The notes beneath the pieces were generated by a model, which was given only the letters and a program-made list of their open reading frames with translations, was not told where the DNA came from and made no database searches. Position numbers and translations under genes: made by a program. A stretch of 64,000 nt of DNA. It comes from Paracoccaceae bacterium (lineage in GTDB: Bacteria > Pseudomonadota > Alphaproteobacteria > Rhodobacterales > Rhodobacteraceae). Position 1 is the stretch's first letter; the number at the start of each line of letters is the position of its first letter. Shown piece by piece: positions 1-8,051 of this stretch. The DNA lies in NCBI GenBank assembly GCA_024636555.1, contig JAGXGW010000061.1:150917-214916 (forward strand), read 5' to 3'.

Positions 1-602
1 GTGAGGTCTGGCTACACGGCGAACGCGTGACATCGCCGCGCAAGACAGTGGGCATGGCCTTCCAGAATCCGGTTTTGCTGGAGTGGCGCACGATCATCGA
101 CAATGTCATCCTGCCCCTGGAGATTGTCGCTCCGCGGATGCCGCAACGGGACCGCGAGGCCCGCGCGATGCATCTGCTTGAGATGGTCGGCCTCAAGGGA
201 TTCGAGCGCAAGCGCCCGTCCGAGCTGTCCGGCGGGATGCGGCAGCGCGCCTCGCTTTGCCGCTCCATCGTGCACAAGCCCGATGTGCTGATCATGGACG
301 AGCCGTTCGGCGCGCTGGATGCGTTCACGCGCGAGGATCTTTGGCAGACGATGCGCGACCTGCGCGCGGCAGAGCCATTTACCTGCGTGCTGATCACCCA
401 TGATCTGCGCGAATCCGTGTTTCTGGGCGATCAGGTCATCGTGTTGTCAGGCCGTCCTGCCCGCACGCAACATGTGCTGGATGTGACCTTGCCAGCGGAT
501 CGCCGCATCGACAGCCTCTACACGCCTGAGGCGACCGAGATGCTGCATCTGCTGCGCGAGCAGATCCGCATCGCACAGGGCCGCGACGGAGATTTGCATT
601 GA
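1..602 (+). CDS. ABC transporter ATP-binding protein, 5'-truncated by window edge (nitrate/sulfonate/thiamine-precursor family)
   Basis: The reading frame is open to the left edge (EVWLHGERV...), so the true start and the Walker A loop lie outside the window; 199 residues are visible. The Q-loop (FQNPVLLEWRTIIDNV), signature LSGGMRQR, Walker B VLIMDEPFGALD and H-loop LITHDL are all present in the order and wording typical of SsuB/TauB/ThiZ-type ATPases, which energise uptake of small nitrogen or sulfur compounds or of pyrimidine thiamine precursors at the inner membrane. The TGA stop overlaps the ATG of the permease gene by one base, so the two are translationally coupled. The substrate cannot be told because the binding protein is not in the window. 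Confidence 0.93.
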   Translation, partial: EVWLHGERVTSPRKTVGMAFQNPVLLEWRTIIDNVILPLEIVAPRMPQRDREARAMHLLEMVGLKGFERKRPSELSGGMRQRASLCRSIVHKPDVLIMDEPFGALDAFTREDLWQTMRDLRAAEPFTCVLITHDLRESVFLGDQVIVLSGRPARTQHVLDVTLPADRRIDSLYTPEATEMLHLLREQIRIAQGRDGDLH

Positions 603-1366
603 TGGAAACGCTCAAGAAAATCGCTGTGCCGGTGGGGTCGATCATCGCCTTTCTGCTGTTCTGGGAATTCATCGTCTGGGTGAACGACTGGCCGAACTAC
701 AAGATGGCTTCGCCCTCTGACCTGCCGCCCGCATTCGCGCGCTACAGCCACCTGTTCATTGAAATGGGCTGGCAGACCCTGTGGCGCACCGTGGCAGGGC
801 TAGGGCTGGCCGTGCTGGTGGGTACTTTGCTGGGCATGGCCATGGGCTTTTCCGCTATTGCGCGCGATGCGCTTTATCCGTTGCTTGTGGGGTTCAATGC
901 GATCCCAAAGGCGACTTTGGTTCCGGTAATCGCGCTTTTGTTCATCGGGCAGCACGATTTTAACACGGTGCTGATGGCCTTTCTGATCTCGTTCTTTCCT
1001 ATAGCGGTCTCGGTCGGGATCGGCCTGTCGACGCTGGAGCCGGAATACCGCGACATCCTGCGCAGCCTTGGCGCCTCCAAGGTCACCATCTTCCGCAAGA
1101 TTGCCCTGCCCAAGACCCTGCCGGAGTTTTTCGGCGCGCTGAAGGTGTCGGTCACCCTTGCCTTCATCGGCACCAATCTCGTCGAGATCGTGTCTCCGCA
1201 CGGGCGCGGGCTGGGGGCGCTGTTCAAATCAGGCGAGACGAACGGCGACTATCCGCTGATGTTCGCGGTGCTGATCGCGCTCGCCGTGCTGGGGATCGTG
1301 CTCTATTACGCTGTGGTCGCGCTGGAAAAGATCTTTGCAGGCTGGGCAGAGCGCCCGCAATCCTGA
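602..1366 (+). CDS. ABC transporter permease (SsuC/TauC/ThiX-like)
   Basis: 254-residue integral membrane protein with about six hydrophobic segments and the cytoplasmic EAA-type loop (EPEYRDILRSLGASKVTIFRKIALPKTLPEF, roughly residues 145-175) that docks on the ATPase encoded just upstream. It belongs to the BPD_transp_1 family and would form the channel of the importer. The ATG at 602 overlaps the ATPase stop (TGATG); a TTG directly before it is a less likely start. No substrate-binding protein follows, so either it precedes the ATPase outside the window or is elsewhere. Substrate unknown. Confidence 0.92.
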   Translation: METLKKIAVPVGSIIAFLLFWEFIVWVNDWPNYKMASPSDLPPAFARYSHLFIEMGWQTLWRTVAGLGLAVLVGTLLGMAMGFSAIARDALYPLLVGFNAIPKATLVPVIALLFIGQHDFNTVLMAFLISFFPIAVSVGIGLSTLEPEYRDILRSLGASKVTIFRKIALPKTLPEFFGALKVSVTLAFIGTNLVEIVSPHGRGLGALFKSGETNGDYPLMFAVLIALAVLGIVLYYAVVALEKIFAGWAERPQS

Positions 1367-1371
1367 CAGGC

Positions 1372-1396
1372 GCTTTTCATCGCTCCACAAATACCC
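1372..1396 (-). repeat. Dispersed TATTT/GATGAA-type intergenic element, copy 1 (degenerate)
   Basis: On the minus strand this reads GGGTATTT, seven bases, then GATGAAAAGC. It is the most divergent of seven short intergenic copies in the window and lies six bases after the permease stop, antisense to both flanking genes. Function unknown. Confidence 0.4.
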
Positions 1397-1474
1397 GTCC
1401 GCCCTGTAAGAACTGTTCGCACGTCCCCGACTTATCGCCTTCCCACGGTGAAAAAGACCCGCTAGGAATGAGGC

Positions 1475-2140
1475 ATGAAATGGACCTTGCCGAATATCCT
1501 GACCGCGGGACGATTGCTCGCCGCACCCGGTGTCGCGATCATGTTTCTCTATTTCACACGTCCCTATGCGGACTGGTTCGCCTTGGTTCTGTTCGTCACA
1601 GCGGCGATAACGGATTGGTTTGACGGTTATCTGGCGCGCAGCTGGAAGCAGGAAACGCGCATGGGTGCGATGCTCGACCCGATCGCCGACAAGGCGATGG
1701 TGGTGATCGCGTTGATGGTGATCGTGGGCTATTCCTCAATGTCGCCATGGTTGGTGCTGCCTGCAACCGTCATCCTGTTCCGCGAGGTCTTTGTGTCCGG
1801 CTTGCGCGAGTTTCTGGGCGACAAGTCGGGCACGCTGAAAGTCACGAAGCTCGCCAAATGGAAGACGACCGCACAGATGGTGGCAATCGCCATTCTGTTT
1901 GCCCAAGGCGTGTTCGAGCATTATTTCGGTTCAATCGTACAGGGCATGGACGAGGCTATGGTCATGGCTGTGATCGAGGGGCGTATGCCCGATGTGCACG
2001 GGCTTGGCTGGAAGTTGCAGGGCATGGTCTGGGCTGGCAATATCGGGTTGACGCTGTTGTGGATTGCTGCGGCGCTGACGCTTGTGACGGGGATGGACTA
2101 CTTCCGCAAAGCCTTGCCGCTGCTGGGAGAAGGCAAATGA
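1475..2140 (+). CDS. pgsA: CDP-diacylglycerol--glycerol-3-phosphate 3-phosphatidyltransferase
   Basis: 221 residues. The CDP-alcohol phosphotransferase signature DGx2ARx8Gx3Dx3D is visible at about residues 48-73 (DWFDGYLAR ... GAMLDPIAD), with several transmembrane helices, as expected for PgsA, which makes phosphatidylglycerophosphate at the inner membrane on the way to phosphatidylglycerol and cardiolipin. The ATG has AGGAATGAGG upstream. Its stop overlaps the moaD start (ATGA), so this lipid gene is translationally coupled to molybdopterin synthase genes, a pairing that is common in related alphaproteobacteria by my recollection but without obvious functional logic. Confidence 0.95.
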   Translation: MKWTLPNILTAGRLLAAPGVAIMFLYFTRPYADWFALVLFVTAAITDWFDGYLARSWKQETRMGAMLDPIADKAMVVIALMVIVGYSSMSPWLVLPATVILFREVFVSGLREFLGDKSGTLKVTKLAKWKTTAQMVAIAILFAQGVFEHYFGSIVQGMDEAMVMAVIEGRMPDVHGLGWKLQGMVWAGNIGLTLLWIAAALTLVTGMDYFRKALPLLGEGK

Positions 2141-2385
2141 TCGACGTTCTTTATTTCGCCTGGGTGCGTGAGCGGATCGGCCTGCCCCGTGAACAGGTCG
2201 AGACCGAGGCCGGCACAGTGGCCGCGTTGGTGGACGAATTGCGCGGGCGCGAGGAACGTTACGCGTTGGCATTTTCCGATCTGTCGGCGCTGCGTGTGGC
2301 CGTGGATCAGGATCTGACCGATTTTGACGCCTCCCTCGAAGGGGTGCGCGAGGTGGCATTCTTTCCACCGATGACAGGTGGCTGA
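2137..2385 (+). CDS. moaD: Molybdopterin synthase small subunit MoaD
   Basis: 82-residue ubiquitin-like protein ending in the diagnostic Gly-Gly (PPMTGG), which is adenylated and thiocarboxylated to carry sulfur to the MoaE active site. The start is the ATG overlapping the pgsA stop by four bases; a longer in-frame extension upstream lies inside pgsA and is not used. moaE follows after 14 bases, so the two subunits of the MPT synthase heterotetramer are made from one message. Confidence 0.95.
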   Translation: MIDVLYFAWVRERIGLPREQVETEAGTVAALVDELRGREERYALAFSDLSALRVAVDQDLTDFDASLEGVREVAFFPPMTGG

Positions 2386-2399
2386 ACCGGAGGGCGTGC

Positions 2400-2843
2400 A
2401 TGCGTATTGTGGTGCAGGAACACGCCTTTGATCCCGGTGCGGAGGTGAATGCCTTTGCGGCGGGGCGCAGCGATATGGGGGCCATTGTCACATTCAGCGG
2501 CGTGGTGCGCGACGATCCGTCCAACCCGTTGCAGGAGATGATGATCGAACATTATCCCGGCATGACCGAGAAGGCGCTGGAGCAGATCGCCACCGAGGCG
2601 CAGGCCCGCTGGTCGCTGTCAGACGTTCTGGTGATCCACCGCTTCGGTCGCCTGCGTCCGGGCGAGCAGATCATGATGGTCGCAACAGCCGCCCGCCACC
2701 GCAAGGACGCGTTCGAGGCGGCGGAATACCTTATGGATTACCTCAAATCCCGCGCGCCATTCTGGAAGAAGGAGCAAGCGGCCTCGGGCGCGGGCTGGGT
2801 TGCAGCGCGTGACGAGGACGAGGATGCACTCACCCGCTGGTAG
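2400..2843 (+). CDS. moaE: Molybdopterin synthase catalytic subunit MoaE
   Basis: 147 residues, full length for the family. The segment FSGVVRDD, the histidine/arginine-rich EHYPGM region and the lysine motif APFWKKEQ (the two lysines correspond to the catalytic and MoaD-contacting lysines of the family) are present. The enzyme converts cyclic pyranopterin monophosphate to molybdopterin using sulfur from MoaD, encoded immediately upstream. The C-terminal tail is acidic (DEDEDALTRW). Confidence 0.96.
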   Translation: MRIVVQEHAFDPGAEVNAFAAGRSDMGAIVTFSGVVRDDPSNPLQEMMIEHYPGMTEKALEQIATEAQARWSLSDVLVIHRFGRLRPGEQIMMVATAARHRKDAFEAAEYLMDYLKSRAPFWKKEQAASGAGWVAARDEDEDALTRW

Positions 2844-2988
2844 GCGGCGCACCGTCAGCCTGAACCCGCAAATCGCGTCACAACTTGGCGCCAAGCTGAC
2901 GCAAGGTCACTCTTGGCAAAGCGCTATACTTTGGGTTGAACGAAAATCAACTATTTCTACTGAGATGTTCCCCAAAGGAAGCCGCGCC

Positions 2989-3282
2989 ATGTCCGCCGTA
3001 CTGGAAGAATTCATCACGTTTCTTGGTCCCCGTGTTGCTGGCCGGCTTCAGGGGAGGGCCAAGCTTTTCGTGAAGGACGAGGGGGCCGTTATCCTGGACA
3101 AAGACGGTGCCCGCGCCGCCGACGGGCAGGAGGCGGATGTGACGCTGACCGCCTCGGAAAAGGTGTTCCGCGCGATCCTGTCGGGTGATCAGAACCCGGC
3201 CACGGCCTATATGACCGGCAAGCTCAAGGTTGATGGCAGCCTGCAACGCGCCCTCAAAGTCAGCGCGATTTTCACGCGATAA
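2989..3282 (+). CDS. SCP2 sterol-binding domain-containing protein
   Basis: 97-residue single-domain protein. The pattern of alternating strands and the GDQNPATAYMTGKLKVDGSLQRALKVSAIF ending (dispersed here over about residues 66-96) match the SCP2 fold, which binds acyl chains or sterol-like lipids in a hydrophobic tunnel. The ATG at 2989 is preferred over upstream in-frame codons because AAGGAAG lies about eight bases before it and the fold begins directly after it. No enzyme domain is attached. Its ligand is unknown; a role in fatty acid or ubiquinone handling would be inference. Confidence 0.85.
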   Translation: MSAVLEEFITFLGPRVAGRLQGRAKLFVKDEGAVILDKDGARAADGQEADVTLTASEKVFRAILSGDQNPATAYMTGKLKVDGSLQRALKVSAIFTR

Positions 3283-3372
3283 CGCGGGACGATGCACTAG
3301 ACATGGCGCGCCGCGTTCCTGGGCGTTGCTTTGCCGCGATTTTTTCGCAATTGATCTTTGAGGATCATCCGC

Positions 3373-3392
3373 CCGGGGCAAAAGCGCCCCGG
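3373..3392. terminator. GC-rich hairpin between convergent genes
   Basis: A seven-base perfect stem (CCGGGGC / GCCCCGG) with a six-base loop sits between the SCP2 gene and the minus-strand operon that ends at 3403. No T-run follows on either strand, so it is a terminator only by position. Confidence 0.35.
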
Positions 3393-3402
3393 CGTCCGGC
3401 AT

Positions 3403-3729
3403 TCAGGGTTTGGCCATACGCTCGATATAGGCGCGCATCTCTTCGGCCTCGTGGCGCGCTTCGCGCAGCCCTTCCATCGTGGCGGAAAGCTCCGCCTCGG
3501 TCTGGGCCAGCTGATTGCTCAGTTCGGCCTCGCGCTGCTGCATATAGGTGATTGCCTGATCGCGCGTTTCTTCGGCTTCGTGAAGTTCCTGCGCCATCTT
3601 CTCAAGCTCGCCGATATCGGATTTCGACACACGGGTGAAACGATGGATAAGCCAGTTCGCAAACCAGCCCATCGCGAAGGCGACAAATAGGATAACCGCC
3701 GTCGCAACAATAAATTCGGTTCTGCTCAC
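3403..3729 (-). CDS. Membrane-anchored coiled-coil protein, function unknown
   Basis: 108 residues: one N-terminal transmembrane helix (about residues 6-28, rich in Ala, Ile, Phe) followed by a long heptad-like region rich in Glu, Gln, Ala and Arg (about 35-105), so a single-pass protein with a cytoplasmic or periplasmic coiled coil. Its ATG overlaps the stop of the OmpA-family gene by four bases, so it is translationally coupled to it. I do not recognise a named family. A role with the OmpA-type protein in envelope structure is inference from coupling only. Confidence 0.75.
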   Translation of the reverse strand: MSRTEFIVATAVILFVAFAMGWFANWLIHRFTRVSKSDIGELEKMAQELHEAEETRDQAITYMQQREAELSNQLAQTEAELSATMEGLREARHEAEEMRAYIERMAKP

Positions 3730-5642
3730 TCGCTCGCCTCGTCCCCGTCATCCGCATCTTCTACGGCATCTTCTTCCTGCGGGGTTTGCGCGTCATCTGC
3801 AACCCCGTCTTCGCCACCCTCTTGCGATTCTTCATCGGTGGTCAGCAAACGGAATTCGATCCGGCGGTTGGCCTCGCGCCCCTCTTCGGTGTCGTTATCC
3901 GCGATGGGCTGCTCCATCCCGTAGCCGACCGATGTGATCGTGGAGGTGAGCACGCGGCGTGTGCGCAACGCGTTCAGCACGGCCAGCGCGCGCGCCTCAG
4001 ACAGGCGCTGGTTCATCTCGGCGCGGCCCTGGCTGTCGGTATGACCGCTGATTTCCAGCGGCAATTCACCGCAGCTTTTCAGCACATCGGCAATATCGCT
4101 GATGATCCCGCCTGCTGCGGCATCCGGCGTATCGGAGCCGGGTTCGAAGTTGATCTTGCGGGTTTCGATGATCTTGTTGATCCGCGCGATGCATTCCTCC
4201 GGCGTGGGCAGCGCCGCAATCGGGTCCAGCGTTTCGTCATAGGTGACTTCGATCGTGAAATCGGCGGCTTCGCCAAGTTTGTCTACCAGAAGGGCTGCAA
4301 TCAGGCCGCTGGCCCGCTCGTTGCCCGTGGTGCCGCTGATCGACAGCGTGTTCTCGGTGACCCGCGTGGCGCCGTTGGACAGTTTCGACAATGCCTCGAG
4401 CCCCGCCAGGACACGCACGGTCCAGCTGTCTGTCAGGGCCTCGTCGCTGCGCACCGCCGATAAGACCGCATCCGATCCGAACCGCGCCTTGGCGAAGTTT
4501 TCCATGATACTGCGGCTGGTGTCGTCGCCGATCCGGCCGCGCAATTGCACTTCGCCCGATTCGGACAGGACAGCCGTAAAGGTGATCTCGCCTGCGCTTG
4601 GCGATACCTCGGGCACCGGCAGAACCGCGTTCAGCGCAAAGACATCGGGCAAACGGCTTTCCAGTTCTCCGACGACGCGATCAAACAACGCCTGATCGGT
4701 GCCTTCCTCTGCCAGCAGGGTGATGTCTGCATCGGTAAATGTGACCGAGCCTGTGCCGATCTCGGCCAGAGCGGCGATGGATTGTTCAACTGCCCGCGCC
4801 CAGTTCGGCGAGGGTACGCCCAGACCGATTGTGCACGCGCCTCTGTCCTCCATGCCAGCGCTGCGCGCGGCGGCAAGGATACGTGTCTGCGCCTCGGTCG
4901 TATCAGCCGAGCAGGCGTCAAACCGGCCCCTGCCTTCGCTGATCAGGAAACGCAGGTTGAACGGCGTGATCACCGGACGCGGAGCGGAGATGTCCAGCAC
5001 CAGCCGTACACCGGTGGGCACACTACGCGCGAGATCGACCTCAAGCTGGCGGCGGGCCTCGGCGCTGTCCGCCATCGCGGTGATCGAGACACGGTCCGCC
5101 GCGATGGAGATTTTCGAACGCGGCATGCTTTCGAGCGCCTTGACGCCGAAGGCCAGCGCCCGCCCCCATTGATCGGGAACGGGATAATCCGCAGTCTCCA
5201 GAAGATCAGTCACCTGCGCCTGACCTGCGACAGTGGCAAGACGGCTCACAAGCGTCTCGCGGTCCGTCGCCGCCGGAACCAGCCCGATCAGCGACACGCC
5301 GCTCTCGTTGCGCAGAATCTCGACCGAGAAACGCGGCGGCTTGACGGTGCCGCTGTCCTTGATCTCCATTCCGTCGATGACGCGTGCGGCATCGACGATC
5401 CCCCCCGCTGTTGAAAGCGCCTTGAAGCGCAGCGCCTCGGACGGGGCCGTGCCGGTCAGCAGAACCTGCAAACCGTCTGCCTGAACCTCGGCCCAAGGGA
5501 GGTTGTTGTCATCGAGTGCCATCCGGACGCCGGATTCAGAGTTGCTCTCAACCGCCTTCACTGCGAATCCGGCAGCGACCAGACAAAGGCCCGCGGCGGA
5601 AAAAAAGGTCAGTGTCACGATGGCAATGGCGGACAGGCGCAT
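3726..5642 (-). CDS. BON/OmpA-family envelope protein
   Basis: 638 residues from the ATG at 5642, which begins a signal-peptide or anchor-like stretch (MRLSAIAIVTLTFFSAAGL); an in-frame TTG at 5702 would add 20 residues and is less likely. Residues about 35-110 resemble a BON domain, and weaker repeats of that kind follow. Residues about 490-605 are a clear OmpA C-terminal peptidoglycan-binding domain (FEPGSDTP, ISGHTDSQGR, the NRRIEFRLL end). The tail from about 605 is very acidic. The protein likely ties the envelope to peptidoglycan. It lies downstream of ubiA and is coupled to the coiled-coil gene. Confidence 0.88.
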   Translation of the reverse strand: MRLSAIAIVTLTFFSAAGLCLVAAGFAVKAVESNSESGVRMALDDNNLPWAEVQADGLQVLLTGTAPSEALRFKALSTAGGIVDAARVIDGMEIKDSGTVKPPRFSVEILRNESGVSLIGLVPAATDRETLVSRLATVAGQAQVTDLLETADYPVPDQWGRALAFGVKALESMPRSKISIAADRVSITAMADSAEARRQLEVDLARSVPTGVRLVLDISAPRPVITPFNLRFLISEGRGRFDACSADTTEAQTRILAAARSAGMEDRGACTIGLGVPSPNWARAVEQSIAALAEIGTGSVTFTDADITLLAEEGTDQALFDRVVGELESRLPDVFALNAVLPVPEVSPSAGEITFTAVLSESGEVQLRGRIGDDTSRSIMENFAKARFGSDAVLSAVRSDEALTDSWTVRVLAGLEALSKLSNGATRVTENTLSISGTTGNERASGLIAALLVDKLGEAADFTIEVTYDETLDPIAALPTPEECIARINKIIETRKINFEPGSDTPDAAAGGIISDIADVLKSCGELPLEISGHTDSQGRAEMNQRLSEARALAVLNALRTRRVLTSTITSVGYGMEQPIADNDTEEGREANRRIEFRLLTTDEESQEGGEDGVADDAQTPQEEDAVEDADDGDEASE

Positions 5643-5702
5643 GGAACCCCAAGACTCGGTCGTCGTTGGCTCTGTCTTATGGTGCTGGCCGAGCAGGCGC
5701 AA

Positions 5703-6689
5703 TCATACCAATGCGGCACAGGCGAAAAACAGCAGGGGCAGCAAACCGGCATCGCGGTTGGACCGGAACAGCCGCAAAAGCCCTCCCATATCGGCCGGAT
5801 CGAACCGCGACATCTGCCAGCGCATATGCGCCAGCATCGCCAGCGGCCCCAGCACCGCGATCACGGTGGTCAGCATGTCCGCACCGACGGCGCGGGTCGC
5901 TGCGAGCACGGCCAGCACCATCAGCGCGGTACAGCCGAACATGAACGCTGTCAGCCATGCAGGGCTGGCATCGCCAAACAGCCGCGCCGTGGATTTGACG
6001 CCGATCAGCGCGTCATCCTCGGTATCCTGATGGGCATAGATCGTGTCGTAGAACAACGTCCACGCGATCCCCGCCAGATAGAGGATCACCGCAGGCCATC
6101 CCAGAGAGCCGGTATGCGCGGTCCAAGCCAGCAGCGCGCCCCAGTTGAAAGCCAGCCCCAGAAAAACCTGTGGCCACCATGTGAACCTTTTGGCGAAGGG
6201 GTAGACCGCCACCGGCAACAGCGCGATGATGCCCAGAACGATGGCGGCCATGTTGAAGCTCAGCAGGATGCACAGGGCCACCAGCGCCTGTGCCACCATC
6301 CAGGCCACGGCTTGCCGCACACTCACCTGACCGGAGGGAATCGGCCTTGAGCGGGTGCGCGCCACCGATCCGTCGATCTCGCGGTCGGTGATGTCGTTCC
6401 ACGTACAGCCCGCGCCGCGCATCAGAAACGCCCCCAGCGCACAGCCCGCGAAAATCCATGCATCGAACAGCCCCGCCTGCCCGTCATAAAGAATCGCCAG
6501 CGCCAGCCCCCACCAGCAGGGCAGCAGCAACAGCCATGTCCCGATGGGCCTGTCGGCGCGGCTCAGCCGAAGATAGGGCCGTGTCGCGGGCGGAGCCAGC
6601 CGGTCCACCCAGTTGCCGCGCACGGCATCGGCCACTTGCCCTTGCTGCGGTGCTATCTTGGCCTCTGGCATCTGGTCCGGCGCGGTCAT
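5703..6689 (-). CDS. ubiA: 4-hydroxybenzoate polyprenyltransferase
   Basis: 328 residues with multiple transmembrane helices. Both Asp-rich motifs of the UbiA superfamily are present: NDITDREID (about residues 106-114) and YDTIYAHQDTEDD (about 221-233), which hold the Mg-polyprenyl diphosphate. The enzyme attaches the isoprenoid tail to 4-hydroxybenzoate in ubiquinone synthesis. The ATG at 6689 was chosen because the remaining upstream open frame runs antisense into rsmE. It is transcribed divergently from rsmE with only 12 bases between start codons, so the promoters must overlap the genes. Confidence 0.94.
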   Translation of the reverse strand: MTAPDQMPEAKIAPQQGQVADAVRGNWVDRLAPPATRPYLRLSRADRPIGTWLLLLPCWWGLALAILYDGQAGLFDAWIFAGCALGAFLMRGAGCTWNDITDREIDGSVARTRSRPIPSGQVSVRQAVAWMVAQALVALCILLSFNMAAIVLGIIALLPVAVYPFAKRFTWWPQVFLGLAFNWGALLAWTAHTGSLGWPAVILYLAGIAWTLFYDTIYAHQDTEDDALIGVKSTARLFGDASPAWLTAFMFGCTALMVLAVLAATRAVGADMLTTVIAVLGPLAMLAHMRWQMSRFDPADMGGLLRLFRSNRDAGLLPLLFFACAALV

Positions 6690-6701
6690 ATGGTCAGCCT
6701 C

Positions 6702-7475
6702 ATGAGTGATGCAAAAATCCGCCTTTATGTAGACCATCCCTTGGGTGTGGGGCAAACCGTTCCTCTGGAGCGTGATCAGGCGCATTACCTGTTCTCGGTG
6801 ATGCGGCTGTCGGTGGGGGCGGGCGTCCTGCTGTTCAACGGGCGCGATGGCGAATGGCTGGCACAGGTGGCCGAGGCGGGCAAGCGCGGCGGCGTTGTGC
6901 TGTGCAAGACGCAGACACGGCCGCTGCAGATGCCGCCGGACCTGTGGCTGGTCTTCGCACCGATCAAGAAGGCCCGCACCGATTTCATCGTCGAGAAGGC
7001 GGCCGAGATGGGCGCGGCAAGGATCATGCCGGTGCAGACCAGATACACCAATGCCGACCGGATCCGGCAGGACCGCCTTCAAGCCCATGCCGTCGAGGCG
7101 GCAGAGCAATGCGGCGGAACCTATGTGCCGCAGGTGACCGACCTGATGCCGCTGGACAAGGTGTTGGCGGAATGGCCCGAAGGGCGGCAGTTGATGTTCT
7201 GCGACGAGGCGCTGGCCGAAGGCGGCAACGGCGATGGCTTCGCAGCCCGTCCGGGCCTTGATCGCGCAACCCCGCCTGCGCCATGGGCCATTCTCATCGG
7301 GCCGGAGGGGGGCTTTTCCCCCGCCGAGCGCGAAAAGCTGCGGGCCTTGCCCTTTGCCCATCCGGTGCGTCTTGGCCCCCGCATCCTGCGCGCCGATACA
7401 GCGGCGGTTGCGGCGCTGACGTTGTGGCAGCAGGCCTTGGGCGACTGGTCCGGTCCAGCGGGGGCGGCGCGATGA
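6702..7475 (+). CDS. rsmE: 16S rRNA (uracil(1498)-N(3))-methyltransferase
   Basis: 257 residues from ATG 6702 (MSDAKIRLYV); another ATG lies 12 bases upstream. The C-terminal SPOUT methyltransferase signature is clear: LIGPEGGFSPAE, then LGPRILRADTAAVAAL, which forms the trefoil-knot SAM site. The N-terminal PUA-like region includes the conserved KKARTDFIVEKAAEMGAARI. It methylates U1498 of 16S rRNA. Its stop overlaps the ATG of the next gene by four bases (ATGA). Confidence 0.95.
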   Translation: MSDAKIRLYVDHPLGVGQTVPLERDQAHYLFSVMRLSVGAGVLLFNGRDGEWLAQVAEAGKRGGVVLCKTQTRPLQMPPDLWLVFAPIKKARTDFIVEKAAEMGAARIMPVQTRYTNADRIRQDRLQAHAVEAAEQCGGTYVPQVTDLMPLDKVLAEWPEGRQLMFCDEALAEGGNGDGFAARPGLDRATPPAPWAILIGPEGGFSPAEREKLRALPFAHPVRLGPRILRADTAAVAALTLWQQALGDWSGPAGAAR

Positions 7476-8002
7476 GTTTCATCCGCCCCGAAGTCCGGGC
7501 TGTCCTGCAGCGCTGGCAAGGCGTGATCATCGGCATCGCGGTTGCCGCCTTGGGCCTGTGGTGGATCGTGATCAGCAGCGGTGTGCTGGGTTGGATCGGC
7601 TGGGCGGTACTGGCGGCGGGCGCGGCGCTCGTCTTTACCGGCGCGCAAAGGATGCGTTTCGTCACCGGGCGCGGCGGTCCCGGCGTGGTGACGATCACCG
7701 AGGGGCAGATCGCCTATTTCGGACCGTTGACGGGCGGCGTCGTGGCGCTGTCCGAACTCGGCCGGCTGGAGATCGACCATAGCGGCAAACCGGCGCATTG
7801 GCTGTTGCATCAACCGGGCCAGCCGGTTCTGTCGATCCCGCTGACGGCGGAAAACGCAGGCGCGCTGTTCGATGTTTTCTCGTCCCTTCCCGGTCTGAAT
7901 ACAGAAAGGTTGCTGTCGCAGATGCGCGAAGGCCGCGGCCCGCAAGTCGCGGTGATCTGGCAGCGCGACACTGCGCCTGCGCGATTGACACTGCCGCGCT
8001 GA
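7472..8002 (+). CDS. Conserved hypothetical membrane protein
   Basis: 176 residues with two closely spaced transmembrane helices (about residues 19-36 and 40-54) followed by a soluble region of alternating hydrophobic residues (about 60-176) that looks beta-rich, somewhat like a bacterial PH-type domain. The start overlaps the rsmE stop (ATGA). It sits between rsmE and gshA. I do not recognise a named family, and no function can be assigned. Confidence 0.8.
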   Translation: MSFIRPEVRAVLQRWQGVIIGIAVAALGLWWIVISSGVLGWIGWAVLAAGAALVFTGAQRMRFVTGRGGPGVVTITEGQIAYFGPLTGGVVALSELGRLEIDHSGKPAHWLLHQPGQPVLSIPLTAENAGALFDVFSSLPGLNTERLLSQMREGRGPQVAVIWQRDTAPARLTLPR

Positions 8003-8051
8003 CACGGCACTTCTGCCCGATAGCAAAGCGATAACAGCCGGAGAGCCCAGC

